From the NCBI GenBank assembly GCA_913058335.1, contig CAJXPX010000001.1, positions 340,440-404,439 of the forward strand: a stretch of DNA of 64,000 nt, given 5' to 3'. The stretch comes from an uncultured Hyphomonadaceae bacterium (lineage in GTDB: Bacteria > Pseudomonadota > Alphaproteobacteria > Caulobacterales > Maricaulaceae). The notes under the pieces were generated by a model. That model was given only the letters and a program-made list of their open reading frames with translations. It was not told the DNA's origin and searched no databases. Below, in pieces: positions 27,539 through 36,668 of the stretch (its first letter is position 1; each line of letters starts with the position of its first letter). A program made the translations under genes and the position numbers.

Positions 27539-29362
27539 TTATTTCTGCTCCACCACAGGGATAAGTTTCAAATTCAGCTCTTTTAACTGAGCTGGATCGG
27601 CTTCACCCGGCGCGTTCATCATTAGGTCCTGCGCCTGCCCGTTCATGGGGAAGAGGATGACGTCGCGAATGGTGTTCACACCCGCAAGAAGCATGACAAT
27701 ACGGTCAACTCCCGGCGCAATCCCGCCATGCGGCGGCGCGCCATATTTAAACGCATTGATCATGCCCGCGAATTTGTCTTCGACGACTTCGGGACCGTAC
27801 CCAGCCATTTCAAAGGCTTTATACATGATGTCAGGTTTGTGGTTCCGGATCGCGCCAGAGGACAGTTCCACGCCGTTGCAAACGATATCATATTGATACG
27901 CCAAAATATCGAGTTGCTTCTCAACCGTATCAGCGGCCTCAAGCACCTCCATTCCGCCTTGCGGCATAGAGAAAGGGTTATGAGAGAAATCGACCTTTTT
28001 ATTGTCTTCATCCCATTCAAACATTGGGAAATCGACAATCCAGCAGAATTTAAATCCAGCTTTTTCATCAATCAGATCCAAATCAGCCGCGACTTTATTC
28101 CGCGCGGCCCCGGCGAGCTTATAGGCATCGCCTATTTTACCCGCAGAGAAGAATATTCCGTCGCCGGCGCCAAGTCCCATTTGAGCGAGCAGCGCTTTCA
28201 GATGATCAGGCTCGAAGTTTTTAAGCACAGGGTCTTGTGAATCGACTCCGCCGCCGTCAGCCTCTTTCAAACGGGCATAGCCCAGACCGGGGGCCTGCAT
28301 TTCTTTCTTCGCCCATTTATCGAGATTATCAAAGAATTTACGGGACTGGTTCGCCGCCGCTTGCGGAGCCGGAATAGCAATAACTTTGCCGCCTCCCTTG
28401 GTGATTTTGGCAAAGATGCCGAAGCCGGTTTTGGCCTCATCCGTGAAAAATTCGGAAACATCGGACAGCTCGAACGGAATACGAAGATCGGGCTTATCGG
28501 AACCGTATTTCTCCATTGATTCCTTATAGGGAATACGGGGGAACGGCGTTTGAATTTCGCGGCCATCGGCAAACTCTTCGAACACGCCGGCCATGACCGG
28601 TTCAATCGCGTTAAACACGTCTTCTTGAGTGACAAAGCTCATCTCAACATCAAGCTGATAGAACTCACCAGGAGAACGGTCCGCACGCGCGTCTTCGTCG
28701 CGGAAACAGGGCGCGATTTGGAAGTAACGGTCAAAGCCCGCCACCATCAAAAGCTGTTTAAATTGCTGAGGGGCTTGCGGGAGGGCGTAAAATTTGCCGG
28801 GGTTCAGACGGGACGGCACGAGGAAGTCGCGTGCGCCTTCCGGCGAGCTGGCCGTCAAAATCGGCGTTTGAAACTCTGTGAAACCTTGATCGATCATGCG
28901 GCGGCGAAGCGAATTAATCACCTGACCACGCAGAATAATGTTTTTGTGCAGTGTCTCGCGGCGAAGGTCCAGATAGCGATGCTTCAGACGGATGTCTTCG
29001 GGATATTCCTGTTCGCCAAAAACTGGAAGCGGAAGAGATTCAGCTTGGCTTTCAATATGGAAAGTTTCGGCGCGGAGCTCAACCTCGCCAGTTGGAATTT
29101 CGGAGTTTACGGCTTCTTTGTCTCGCGCCAGAACTTCGCCGGTTACCGTAATAACGGATTCAGACGGACACCGTTTTGCCGCTTCGTAAAATTCGACATT
29201 TGGATAGATAACAACTTGCGTCAGTCCGTAATGATCGCGCAGATCAATAAACAGCGCATTGGCATGTTCACGTTTACGATGAACCCAACCGGACAATTTA
29301 GCGGTTTCGCCAACATGGGATTGGCGTAATTCGCCGCAAGTATGGCTACGGAAAGCGTGCAT
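27539..29362 (-). CDS. aspS: Aspartate--tRNA ligase
   Basis: This is a 607-residue class IIb synthetase of the long bacterial type. The anticodon-binding OB fold starts [20 protein letters not shown]. Class II motif 2 is seen in [19 protein letters not shown] and motif 3 in [16 protein letters not shown]. The GAD insertion lies between them, as expected for AspRS. It charges tRNA-Asp; whether it also misacylates tRNA-Asn depends on gatCAB, not visible here. GAGGAG lies seven bases upstream of ATG 29362. It is divergent from a lipoprotein gene. Confidence 0.96.
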   Translation of the reverse strand: MHAFRSHTCGELRQSHVGETAKLSGWVHRKREHANALFIDLRDHYGLTQVVIYPNVEFYEAAKRCPSESVITVTGEVLARDKEAVNSEIPTGEVELRAETFHIESQAESLPLPVFGEQEYPEDIRLKHRYLDLRRETLHKNIILRGQVINSLRRRMIDQGFTEFQTPILTASSPEGARDFLVPSRLNPGKFYALPQAPQQFKQLLMVAGFDRYFQIAPCFRDEDARADRSPGEFYQLDVEMSFVTQEDVFNAIEPVMAGVFEEFADGREIQTPFPRIPYKESMEKYGSDKPDLRIPFELSDVSEFFTDEAKTGFGIFAKITKGGGKVIAIPAPQAAANQSRKFFDNLDKWAKKEMQAPGLGYARLKEADGGGVDSQDPVLKNFEPDHLKALLAQMGLGAGDGIFFSAGKIGDAYKLAGAARNKVAADLDLIDEKAGFKFCWIVDFPMFEWDEDNKKVDFSHNPFSMPQGGMEVLEAADTVEKQLDILAYQYDIVCNGVELSSGAIRNHKPDIMYKAFEMAGYGPEVVEDKFAGMINAFKYGAPPHGGIAPGVDRIVMLLAGVNTIRDVILFPMNGQAQDLMMNAPGEADPAQLKELNLKLIPVVEQK

Positions 29363-29614
29363 TTTAGACTCCTCAGCCCGTGTTCAGGGCCCTTGAGGCG
29401 CAGGACGGAGAAACGGTCCGCCGCGCCGGGTTAATGTGAGGCGGAAATAGCGTAAGGTTGGTTTAAGTCAAGACCACGCGGCAGAATCGAGCTTGCCAAA
29501 TATCCAGACTATTCAGACAGAATTGGAACTCTGTGAATCATAAAGGGTTAGTTGAACAAGAGTAAATACCCTGCTGAATAGACTTTTTAATCTAACCGCG
29601 AGACAGTCAAAATT

Positions 29615-30187
29615 ATGCCTTACAAATTGAAATTTTTTGTCCTCTTGGCCACTAGCTCTACCTTGATTGCCTGTACGACCCCAAATCCACAAACAGACGC
29701 GTCCTCGATGACAGAGAGTGCCACCGAGTCCCAAGTTAAAGACTGGGACAGCGTCAGCCTTCGTTTAAGTCGTGGGATCTGTTTCGGTGCCTGTCCGTCT
29801 TATATTGTCGAAATAAAAGGGGATGGAACAGTCAATTATTGCGGAAGGAATTTCGTCAAGGATATTGGCACGCGAGAAGATAGTATCGCAGAGGAAGACG
29901 TTCAAACCTTATTCAACCGTTTCGTCGAGGCCGATTTTGAAGCTCTTGATGACAGCTATAAAGCCCGCGTCAGTGACCTGCCCAGCTACAAACTCCGTAT
30001 GGCCTATGACGACACGGTTAAAACCGTCGTGGATTATGGCGGCAGAATGATCGACATGCCCCCAGTCGTGAAAAAATTGCAGCAAGCCGTAGATGACACT
30101 GCCCAGACCGATAAATGGATTGGTGAGCCGGGTGAAAAGCAACGCGTCAATGAAATTGTCGAGTGTGAAGCGAAATTGGCTTTTTAA
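29615..30187 (+). CDS. DUF6438-type lipoprotein
   Basis: This is a 190-residue predicted lipoprotein. The signal KLKFFVLLATSSTLIACTT places the lipid cysteine at 20. The mature part contains SLRLSRGICFGACPSYIVEI, the CFGxCP hallmark of DUF6438, and GDGTVNYCGR shortly after. Three cysteines suggest a disulfide. The function is unknown. It stands alone, divergent from aspS, with a bidirectional terminator after it. Confidence 0.8.
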   Translation: MPYKLKFFVLLATSSTLIACTTPNPQTDASSMTESATESQVKDWDSVSLRLSRGICFGACPSYIVEIKGDGTVNYCGRNFVKDIGTREDSIAEEDVQTLFNRFVEADFEALDDSYKARVSDLPSYKLRMAYDDTVKTVVDYGGRMIDMPPVVKKLQQAVDDTAQTDKWIGEPGEKQRVNEIVECEAKLAF

Positions 30188-30216
30188 CCTTTTGCCCCCC
30201 TCTTTCAGCCGGAAAT

Positions 30217-30245
30217 AAAAAACCCGCCTTATGGCGGGTTTTTGT
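30217..30245. terminator. Bidirectional intrinsic terminator
   Basis: AACCCGCC and GGCGGGTT pair around TTAT, with an A run before and a T run after, so it works on both strands. It serves the DUF6438 gene (ends 30187) and clpA (ends 30265, minus). Confidence 0.9.
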
Positions 30246-30264
30246 TGACGATAGGTCCGAAGAT

Positions 30265-32601
30265 TTAGGCGTCCTCTTTCGGGTTATCCTCAGGAGACGG
30301 AAGTCCCTTGGACTTGTCCGGACCGGAAATATTTTGTTTGGCAGGCGGGACAATTTTGAAAGTAAGTTTTTCCTTCTTCTTGTCCACGCCGACTTTAACA
30401 AGGCCGCCTGATTTTAGCTTGCCGAACAATATCTCATCCGCGAGCGGTTTTTTGATGTGCTCTTGTATTGTACGGGCCAAAGGACGGGCGCCGTAACGCT
30501 TGTCATAGCCTTCATTGGCGAGCCAGAGATTAGCCGCTTTGGACAGGTCAAATTCAATCTTGCGGTCGGCAAGTTGCGCCTCAAGCTGAATAACGAATTT
30601 GTCCACAACCTTGGCAATATCTTCTGGCGTCAGCGCCGCAAAGGAGACAACTGCGTCAAGACGGTTACGAAATTCCGGCGTGAAACGGCGTTTAATGGCC
30701 TCTTCCTGCTCGTCTTCCTTCAGACCCCGTCCGAACCCGATACCAGCTTTGGCAGCGTCCGCCGCGCCCGCATTGGTCGTCATAATAATAATGACATTGC
30801 GGAAATCGACCTTGCGGCCATTTGCGTCGGTCAGGAAGCCATTATCCATCACCTGCAACAGGATATTATAAATATCCGGATGCGCCTTCTCGATTTCGTC
30901 AAGCAGAAGAATACTGTGAGGATTCTGGTTCACAGCATCCGTAAGCAATCCGCCTTGATCATATCCAACATAGCCAGGAGGTGCCCCAATCAGGCGCGAT
31001 ACTGTATGGCGCTCCATATATTCGGACATATCAAAACGCAGCAACTCTAAGCCTTGTGTCATAGCCAGCTGTTTGGCGACCTCGGTTTTCCCGACGCCTG
31101 TTGGTCCGGCAAACAAATAAGCCCCAATAGGTTTATCCGGTTCGCGCAGGCCGGCGCGGGCCAGTTTCACCGCAGAGGTGACTTGTTCAATCGCTTTATC
31201 CTGACCAAAAACCATACGTTTCAAATCCATAGACAAGGATTTGAGCGCTTTCTCATCATCACGCGAAATGGATTTCGGTGGGATGCGAGCGATTTTCGCA
31301 ATGACAGATTCGATTTCTTTAATATCAATCTTCTTCTTGCGTTTGTCTTCTTTCACAAGCCGCGTTCGCGCCCCGGCCTCGTCAATAATATCAATGGCTT
31401 TGTCGGGCAATTTACGGTCTGTAATGTGACGCACAGATAAATCTACCGCGCCTTGAATAGCCGCAGAGGTATATTTCACATCATGAAACTCCTCAAAATA
31501 GGATTTCAATCCCTGAAGAATTTTCACAGCGTCTTCTGAGGTCGGCTCGGACACGTCGATTTTCAGGAAACGACGGGAAAGGGCCCGGTCTTTTTCGAAA
31601 TGTTGACGATATTCCTTATAGGTGGTCGACCCCATGCAGCGCAGTTTTCCGCTTTGCAGAGCCGGCTTTAGCAAATTGGACGCATCCATCGCGCCGCCGC
31701 TCGTCGCCCCAGCACCGATAATTGTATGAATTTCATCAATAAACAGAACCGCGCCAGGCGTGTCTTGTAATTTATTAACAACCGCTTTGAGGCGTTCTTC
31801 AAAATCGCCGCGATACCGCGTCCCAGCGAGGAGCGCGCCCATATCAAGCGAATAAATCGTGGCGTCCAAAAGAACATCCGGCACTTCTTCGTTCACAATG
31901 CGGTGAGCGATCCCTTCGGCGATGGCCGTTTTACCAACTCCCGGATCCCCCACGAGAAGCGGATTGTTTTTACGGCGGCGCGACAACACCATAATGCAGC
32001 GCTCCACCTCTTCATCACGGCCGATGAGCGGATCAATATCGCCCTCTTTAGCCTTTTTATTGAGATTGACCGTATATTCCTGCAGCGGATCTTTTTGTTT
32101 GGCGTCTTCGCCATCCATATCCTGACCGGCCCCCAAAATGGGTTTTGAGACATTCGCGTCACCATTTTTAGAAATACCATGACTAATATAATTCACAGCA
32201 TCATAGCGCGTCATATCCCGCTCTTGCAGAAAGTAAACCGCGTGGGATTCTCGTTCGGCAAAAAGAGCCACCAGCGCATTTGCGCCCGTCACTTCTTCGC
32301 GGCCCGAAGACTGCACATGGATAACCGCGCGCTGAATAACGCGGTGGAACCCGGCCGTGGGGCGCGCTTCTTCGAAATCGTCCACGACGAGCGAGGCGAG
32401 ATCTTCATCAAGATATTTTGCAACATCGGCCCGGAGAGGCTCGATATCGACGTCACACGCCTTGATGACGGCGGTGGCGTCTTTATCATCCAATAACGCT
32501 AGCAGTAAGTGCTCAAGCGTGGCCAGCTCGTGTTTACGATCCGTGGCCAGCGTCAGGGCGCGGTGAATGGTGTCTTCCAAGACTGGAGAAAATGAAGCCA
32601 T
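30265..32601 (-). CDS. clpA: ATP-dependent Clp protease ATP-binding subunit ClpA
   Basis: This 778-residue double AAA+ unfoldase feeds substrates to ClpP. The N-domain repeats (TIHRALTLATDRKHELATLEH) bind ClpS. AAA1 has Walker A GDPGVGKT near 212 and AAA2 has GPTGVGKT near 500. The ClpP-contacting IGF-type loop appears as GIGFGRGL near 615-622. The C-terminal tail is Lys/Pro-rich. GGAAGG precedes ATG 32601. It follows clpS after 121 bases that contain a hairpin. Confidence 0.96.
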   Translation of the reverse strand: MASFSPVLEDTIHRALTLATDRKHELATLEHLLLALLDDKDATAVIKACDVDIEPLRADVAKYLDEDLASLVVDDFEEARPTAGFHRVIQRAVIHVQSSGREEVTGANALVALFAERESHAVYFLQERDMTRYDAVNYISHGISKNGDANVSKPILGAGQDMDGEDAKQKDPLQEYTVNLNKKAKEGDIDPLIGRDEEVERCIMVLSRRRKNNPLLVGDPGVGKTAIAEGIAHRIVNEEVPDVLLDATIYSLDMGALLAGTRYRGDFEERLKAVVNKLQDTPGAVLFIDEIHTIIGAGATSGGAMDASNLLKPALQSGKLRCMGSTTYKEYRQHFEKDRALSRRFLKIDVSEPTSEDAVKILQGLKSYFEEFHDVKYTSAAIQGAVDLSVRHITDRKLPDKAIDIIDEAGARTRLVKEDKRKKKIDIKEIESVIAKIARIPPKSISRDDEKALKSLSMDLKRMVFGQDKAIEQVTSAVKLARAGLREPDKPIGAYLFAGPTGVGKTEVAKQLAMTQGLELLRFDMSEYMERHTVSRLIGAPPGYVGYDQGGLLTDAVNQNPHSILLLDEIEKAHPDIYNILLQVMDNGFLTDANGRKVDFRNVIIIMTTNAGAADAAKAGIGFGRGLKEDEQEEAIKRRFTPEFRNRLDAVVSFAALTPEDIAKVVDKFVIQLEAQLADRKIEFDLSKAANLWLANEGYDKRYGARPLARTIQEHIKKPLADEILFGKLKSGGLVKVGVDKKKEKLTFKIVPPAKQNISGPDKSKGLPSPEDNPKEDA

Positions 32602-32688
32602 TTAATTTTCCTTCCTTCTGATAACCAGATTTGGGGAGGGTCAATCCGAAATCAAGGCATATATATGTCGAAGCTGCTTTACATTCTG

Positions 32689-32713
32689 TGAGCCAATTTT
32701 GCTTCATGGCTCA
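32689..32713. terminator. Hairpin in the clpS-clpA gap
   Basis: TGAGCCA and TGGCTCA form a perfect 7-bp stem around an 11-base loop, 10 bases past the clpS stop. On the minus strand no T run follows, so it may attenuate or process the transcript rather than terminate it. Confidence 0.45.
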
Positions 32714-32722
32714 TTTTACACA

Positions 32723-33088
32723 TCACACTTTTTCTAATGTGCATTGTAATGGATGCTGATTGCGTTTTGCCGCGTCCATCACTTGGGTTACTTTGGTCTC
32801 TGCGATCTCAAATGTATATATGCCACAGGTCCCCATGCCGGATTGATGGACTTGCAACATCACTTGGGTCGCTTCTTCTTGGGTCTTTTTAAAAATGCCT
32901 ATCAGGATAGAAACCACAAATTCCATAGGCGTGTAATCATCATTCATTAAAAGCACGCGGTACATAGACGGCTTTTTAGTCTTGGGCCGGACTTTGGTCG
33001 CAACGCCCCGTTCCGGCGCGTCGCTCTCATCGTCATCGCCCGCGCCGTCTTCAGGCCCAGTGAGCCATAATGGAATCATCTCTGTCAT
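32723..33088 (-). CDS. clpS: ATP-dependent Clp protease adapter ClpS
   Basis: This is 121 residues from ATG 33088. ClpS delivers N-end-rule substrates to ClpA. The N-degron pocket motif [12 protein letters not shown] and the second block [19 protein letters not shown] are intact. An upstream in-frame ATG (33157) adds 23 residues but lacks a Shine-Dalgarno and family similarity. The first 40 residues are an acidic flexible arm ([16 protein letters not shown]). It is followed by clpA on the same strand, the usual alphaproteobacterial order. Confidence 0.94.
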   Translation of the reverse strand: MTEMIPLWLTGPEDGAGDDDESDAPERGVATKVRPKTKKPSMYRVLLMNDDYTPMEFVVSILIGIFKKTQEEATQVMLQVHQSGMGTCGIYTFEIAETKVTQVMDAAKRNQHPLQCTLEKV

Positions 33089-33265
33089 TCCGTATAATGT
33101 AAGGACTCTGTCTGAATTTGGAAAGGGGTCGGGTGTGTGTAGGTGGGGATGGTGCATTATAAATATAAAAGGGCGAGCGACAGGTCAGAGTGAAAGACTT
33201 TTTATAACTTTTATTCCTCCTCATCCCATGCCCCTCACCACGAAATTGAGGCGGACAGCGTAATC

Positions 33266-33646
33266 CTAAACACTGCCTGCCTGCGCTAGCACGACAAGAT
33301 TATTGTCCGGATCGCGCAGACGGATTAAACTTGTCGAAGTCGCAAGCTCAATTTCCCCAGGTGACAGTCCCATATCCTCTAGACGTTTGCGCTCCCCTCG
33401 CAAACCACTGACGATTAAAGTCAGAGTTCCGTGCCCTGCATCTTTCGCGTTTTCAAAAACCTGTAATCCCGCAGTTTGACGATGATGCCACTCTATAAGC
33501 CCAGGCATCGGGGTGGCATCCGCTGGTCGGCCAAATAACTTCTTGTACCATATTTGGCTAATCTCAAGATTACTAACATTTAATTGGGCGTATATGCTCT
33601 GAATTGTCACGACCAGTTCCTCTTTTAATTCAAATAAATCTACCAT
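33266..33646 (-). CDS. VOC (glyoxalase/dioxygenase fold) family protein
   Basis: This 126-residue single-domain VOC protein begins, after a leader of about 18 residues, with the strand AQLNVSNLEISQIWYKKLFG. It ends with IRLRDPDNNLVVLAQ, the usual terminal strand with a metal- or substrate-facing acidic pair (RDPDNN). The substrate is unknown; relatives include glyoxalase, fosfomycin-resistance and dioxygenase proteins. It starts at ATG 33646, with a TTG immediately before it. It lies 177 bases upstream of clpS on the same strand and faces the unexplained 33.65-34.45 kb region. Confidence 0.75.
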   Translation of the reverse strand: MVDLFELKEELVVTIQSIYAQLNVSNLEISQIWYKKLFGRPADATPMPGLIEWHHRQTAGLQVFENAKDAGHGTLTLIVSGLRGERKRLEDMGLSPGEIELATSTSLIRLRDPDNNLVVLAQAGSV

Positions 33647-33908
33647 CAAAAAAATTAAAGTTCCTTATTTATGATGGATTCTATATCCCGGTTTCCTTTC
33701 TCATAGTTCAGTCGGCATTGGCGTTGGATCCTCCCCTCCCCGTTTCACGTCACAATATTTTATATCAGTTCGTTTAGATTCAATCCCGTTTACGGGAAGA
33801 CAATCCGCGTTAATCCTTTTAAAAATTGTAGAGATTTCAATATGTTAAATAAAAATCAAGAGATAGATTCGCACTTTCCCATTTTCCTCTATATTTAGGA
33901 GGTTGTTA
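33647..33908. other. Intergenic region with three GATTC sites
   Basis: These 262 AT-rich bases lie between the VOC gene and the short ORF at 33909. Seen are GATTC (CcrM-type) at 33677-33681, 33777-33781 and 33866-33870, and a small hairpin TCCCG-TTTA-CGGGA at 33784-33797. No gene is recognised; it probably contains divergent promoters. Confidence 0.4.
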
Positions 33909-34082
33909 ATGACGAAGTCTATTGAGTTTTCGGGGTTCGACTTTGACAATTTTGGTTCGGGCCGGACATCGACTTTGTCGGGGTTCACCTTCGCCAAACT
34001 AAAATTGTTCTTTTGCTCAAGGACAGGAAGACGTCACCTTCTGGAGCAAGAGACGGCGGGACTGAGCGACCTCTCGTGACAG
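33909..34082 (+). CDS. Short ORF with strong Shine-Dalgarno; unknown, N terminus phasin-like
   Basis: This is a 57-codon frame, ATG 33909 to TGA, with a perfect AGGAGG at 33897-33902, six bases upstream. It begins MTKSIEFSGFDFDNFG. The segment SGFDFD recurs as SGFTFA 16 codons later in frame, with the same TCGGGGTTC codons, so the first 40 or so codons look translated. The later part (FFCSRTGRRHLLEQE) does not look like a known domain. The opening resembles alphaproteobacterial phasins, which I recall being encoded near clpS and dac genes, but no phasin helix follows. It may be a small protein, a leader peptide or a decayed phasin gene. Confidence 0.4.
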
Positions 34083-34278
34083 AGGGGTGTGAGCCGGGTC
34101 ACCGAGAGCGTGTAGCCTGCCTACCGCGCCCAGGTGTTGTAAACGACATCGTACCGGCGTGACTGTGGGAGATAGTAAGAGGCCGTTCCGGTAAAACCGT
34201 CGCCGCAGAGCGTGAGCTTTGTGAAAATTATTTTTGACGTCTTTATCGGTTGTTCCGACAAGGCGTCACGCTCTGCGG
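33945..34278 (+). ncRNA. Candidate structured RNA, family unknown
   Basis: A run of consecutive stems fills this stretch: 33945-33957 with 33997-34009 (13 pairs, two G-U); 34010-34018 with 34044-34052 (9 pairs) enclosing 34024-34030 with 34038-34043 and loop ACGTCAC; 34071-34080 with 34098-34108 (10 pairs, one bulge); 34112-34115 with 34121-34124; 34152-34157 with 34188-34193; and a perfect 13-bp stem 34203-34215 with 34266-34278. The order is collinear and non-overlapping, as in a folded RNA. It does not show RNase P, tmRNA, SRP or 6S signatures that I know. Strand is assumed plus because the Shine-Dalgarno and next gene are plus. Confidence 0.4.
34203..34278. repeat. Perfect 13-bp inverted repeat with 50-base loop
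   Basis: CCGCAGAGCGTGA at 34203-34215 pairs exactly with TCACGCTCTGCGG at 34266-34278. The loop holds a TTGT-TCCG-ACAA mini-hairpin (UNCG-type loop). It could be the closing stem of the candidate RNA, a long terminator-like element or the ends of a miniature element. No target duplication was found. Confidence 0.7.
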
Positions 34279-34448
34279 GCTGTCCACCTTATTCGGGCTT
34301 GAACGCAAAAGCTCGGCCCTTGATGGCGAGTTGGAGCAAAGGCGTGAGCAATGCAAAATTCAAAGACTTGGCCAAATCCTTACTCCCTGCTTCGCGGTGA
34401 GTTGTGCGGAGGTATATTAACCCTCTCGAAAGGCTTCCCGCCTATTCC

Positions 34449-35705
34449 ATGACCATGCGCCGCGCTTATCTCATGACAGCCCTGATTTGGCTTGCCTGTT
34501 TTTGGCCCGCACTTGCTTGCGCTGAAACCGCTGGAAATGAAAAACCCACTGGGCGTTATGCGTCCATCATCGTCGATACCGATAATCTGGACATTCTCCA
34601 CGCCCGTCAGATTGACGAGCTTCGCTACCCGGCCTCCCTAACAAAAGTCATGACGCTTTATTTGGCTTTTGATGCCTTGAATGCCGGCCAAATCCGTCTG
34701 GAAGACCAGGTTAAAGTCTCTGCTGTCGCGGCCCGGACGCCGCCCGTCGATATCGGCCTTCGGGCAGGCCAGTCGGTCAGTGTAGAGACCCTCATGCAAG
34801 CAATCGCTGTGCGAAGCGCGAATGACGCAGCCGTTGTTCTGGCCGAATATTTGGGCGGTTCCGAAGCCGAATTTGCGGAAATGATGACCACCAAAGCGAA
34901 AAGCCTCGGGATGAGCCAGACGACCTTTAAAACAGCCAATGGCCTTCCCCATCCAGAACAACTCACGACGGCGCGGGACATGGCGAAACTGGCCAATGCC
35001 GTCCTGACAAATCATCGGCGACATTATCATTACTTCGGCTTGAAGAAATTCCAATTTAATGGACGGACCTATTTGAACACGAACAGATTGCTTAGAGAGC
35101 GCGAAGACGTGGATGGATTCAAAACAGGCTATACAAATGATAGCGGCTACAACCTTATTGTCTCTGCTAAACGGGATGGGCGTCGTCTTATCGCGGTTGT
35201 TCTAGGGGGCGCCAGCAACGCTTCCCGTAACTCACATATGGCTGACCTGATTGATCGGGGCTTTGACGTCATGGGGCTCACACCGCAAACGATCAAAATT
35301 GCTCAAGCCCCAAAAGTTCCTCTGCCCCCAAAGTCGAAAGACTTTCCAATACAGGCGCAACAATCAGTAAATCCGGATATTTCTTTAGCGCCGCCAAGCG
35401 TCCTTCGCCTTCGCGGACAAGACGCGCCTATCATCCTACCCACCTCAGCCGGTCGCGATTTTCGCCTCCCAAGCGGTAATTGGTCGGTTCAGCTCGGTTT
35501 GTTTGATACCGAAGGGGCCGCAAAAACTCATCTCGACAGTCTGAGGCTCCTTCCGGAGTTGGCCGTCGCCAAGCCGGTTTTAATATCAAAAGGCCCTCTA
35601 ATCGCCGCACGTATGACAGGACTATCTGCACAATCGGCTCGGGCGAGCTGTAAAGCGCTTGTCAAAACCCGTCATGGGTGCTTGATTATCGGGCCTAGTT
35701 CTTAA
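34449..35705 (+). CDS. D-alanyl-D-alanine carboxypeptidase with C-terminal SPOR domain
   Basis: This is a 418-residue DacA/PBP5-like serine carboxypeptidase from ATG 34449. A signal peptide (AYLMTALIWLACFWPALACA) leads to an S11 domain with SLTK (S63/K66), SAN in RSANDAAV and KTG in GFKTGYT. It trims the terminal D-Ala from peptidoglycan stems. The C-terminal 75 or so residues (NWSVQLGLFDTEGAAKTHLD) are a SPOR domain, which binds denuded septal glycan, so the enzyme is probably division-associated. The upstream GTG 34404 is in frame but precedes the signal by 15 residues. panC follows after 20 bases. Confidence 0.93.
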   Translation: MTMRRAYLMTALIWLACFWPALACAETAGNEKPTGRYASIIVDTDNLDILHARQIDELRYPASLTKVMTLYLAFDALNAGQIRLEDQVKVSAVAARTPPVDIGLRAGQSVSVETLMQAIAVRSANDAAVVLAEYLGGSEAEFAEMMTTKAKSLGMSQTTFKTANGLPHPEQLTTARDMAKLANAVLTNHRRHYHYFGLKKFQFNGRTYLNTNRLLREREDVDGFKTGYTNDSGYNLIVSAKRDGRRLIAVVLGGASNASRNSHMADLIDRGFDVMGLTPQTIKIAQAPKVPLPPKSKDFPIQAQQSVNPDISLAPPSVLRLRGQDAPIILPTSAGRDFRLPSGNWSVQLGLFDTEGAAKTHLDSLRLLPELAVAKPVLISKGPLIAARMTGLSAQSARASCKALVKTRHGCLIIGPSS

Positions 35706-35725
35706 TCTTTTAGGCTCTTCGCTTT

Positions 35726-36592
35726 ATGGCGTCATCTCCTTACATTACCCGAACGCAAAAAGACTTGCGGGGACAAATTTCGCAATGGCGCGGCTCCGGT
35801 GATCGTATCAGCTTTGTTCCGACCATGGGCGCTTTGCATGAAGGCCATCTGACTCTGGTCAAATTAGCTCGCGAAAAAGCAGAGCGAGTCGTCGTCTCTA
35901 TTTTTGTCAATCCCACCCAATTCGCCCCGGGCGAAGATTTGGACGCTTATCCCCGAACAGAAAAATCCGATATTGAGAAACTCGCCGCAGAAGGCGTGGA
36001 TTTGATCTATATTCCTAATCCGGATTCTATGTATGATGTTCACCACGCCACGACCGTCAAAGTCGGGGGTGTTGCGAAGGGACTTGAAACAGATCACCGC
36101 CCGACCTTTTTTGACGGCGTGGCGCTCGTCGTGACCAAACTCTTCAACCGCGTACAGCCAGATGCCGCTGTATTCGGGGAGAAGGACTATCAGCAACTTG
36201 CAACCATTCGGCGCTTAGTTGATGATCTCGACATGCCTATTCAAATTATCGGCGCGCCCATCGCCCGTGATGAATTTGGCCTCGCTTTGTCCTCTCGAAA
36301 TCAATATTTTGATAAGGAAGGCCTAGCCATTGCGCGTGAACTTAACAAAGTTATGTTTGCCTGCGCCAAGGAAATGGAAGACGGGAGAAATGTGGATCGC
36401 GCGGCCGAAGAAGCGGCCAAAGCTCTCATTAAAGCCGGGTTCTCAAATGTGGATTATGTCGAAACACGGAGCAAAAATTCCTTAACCGTGTTAGAGGGCG
36501 GCGTGTTGAACGCCCCGTCCCGCTTGCTCATCGCGGCGCATTGTAAAGGCGTACGGCTCATTGATAATTGCGCTGTGAATGTAAAAGAGTAA
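35726..36592 (+). CDS. panC: Pantoate--beta-alanine ligase
   Basis: This 288-residue pantothenate synthetase condenses pantoate and beta-alanine with ATP. The nucleotide-binding FVPTMGALHEGHLTLV carries the HIGH-like HEGH. Also present are VVSIFVNPTQFAPGEDLDAYPRT, the pantoate-binding VFGEKDYQQL and the SSRN segment (ALSSRNQYF). It starts at ATG 35726, 20 bases after the carboxypeptidase gene. No panB or panD is in the window. Confidence 0.95.
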   Translation: MASSPYITRTQKDLRGQISQWRGSGDRISFVPTMGALHEGHLTLVKLAREKAERVVVSIFVNPTQFAPGEDLDAYPRTEKSDIEKLAAEGVDLIYIPNPDSMYDVHHATTVKVGGVAKGLETDHRPTFFDGVALVVTKLFNRVQPDAAVFGEKDYQQLATIRRLVDDLDMPIQIIGAPIARDEFGLALSSRNQYFDKEGLAIARELNKVMFACAKEMEDGRNVDRAAEEAAKALIKAGFSNVDYVETRSKNSLTVLEGGVLNAPSRLLIAAHCKGVRLIDNCAVNVKE

Positions 36593-36668
36593 GGTGTAAA
36601 TCTGCCACCACACCTACGCTTTAAAGGCTGAATTTATTTAGAACGGGAATATCCCGAAAGGCTAATTC

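Noticed and set aside
30457..31440. Plus-strand open frames inside clpA
   Set aside because: Antisense to a full, conserved ClpA; no domain or start signal.
33945..34278. RNase P RNA, tmRNA, SRP RNA or 6S RNA
   Set aside because: No GAGGAAAGTC-type RNase P core, no GGAAGCAGCC-type SRP loop, and no tRNA-like T arm with matching acceptor. The only tmRNA-like string (GTAAACGAC near 34139) encodes VNDIVPA and stop, which does not match known AND...AA tags.
34212..34400. 62-codon plus-strand frame before dacA (GTG start)
   Set aside because: It runs through the 13-bp inverted repeat, has no ribosome site and its translation is not domain-like. It is more likely chance within the structured region.
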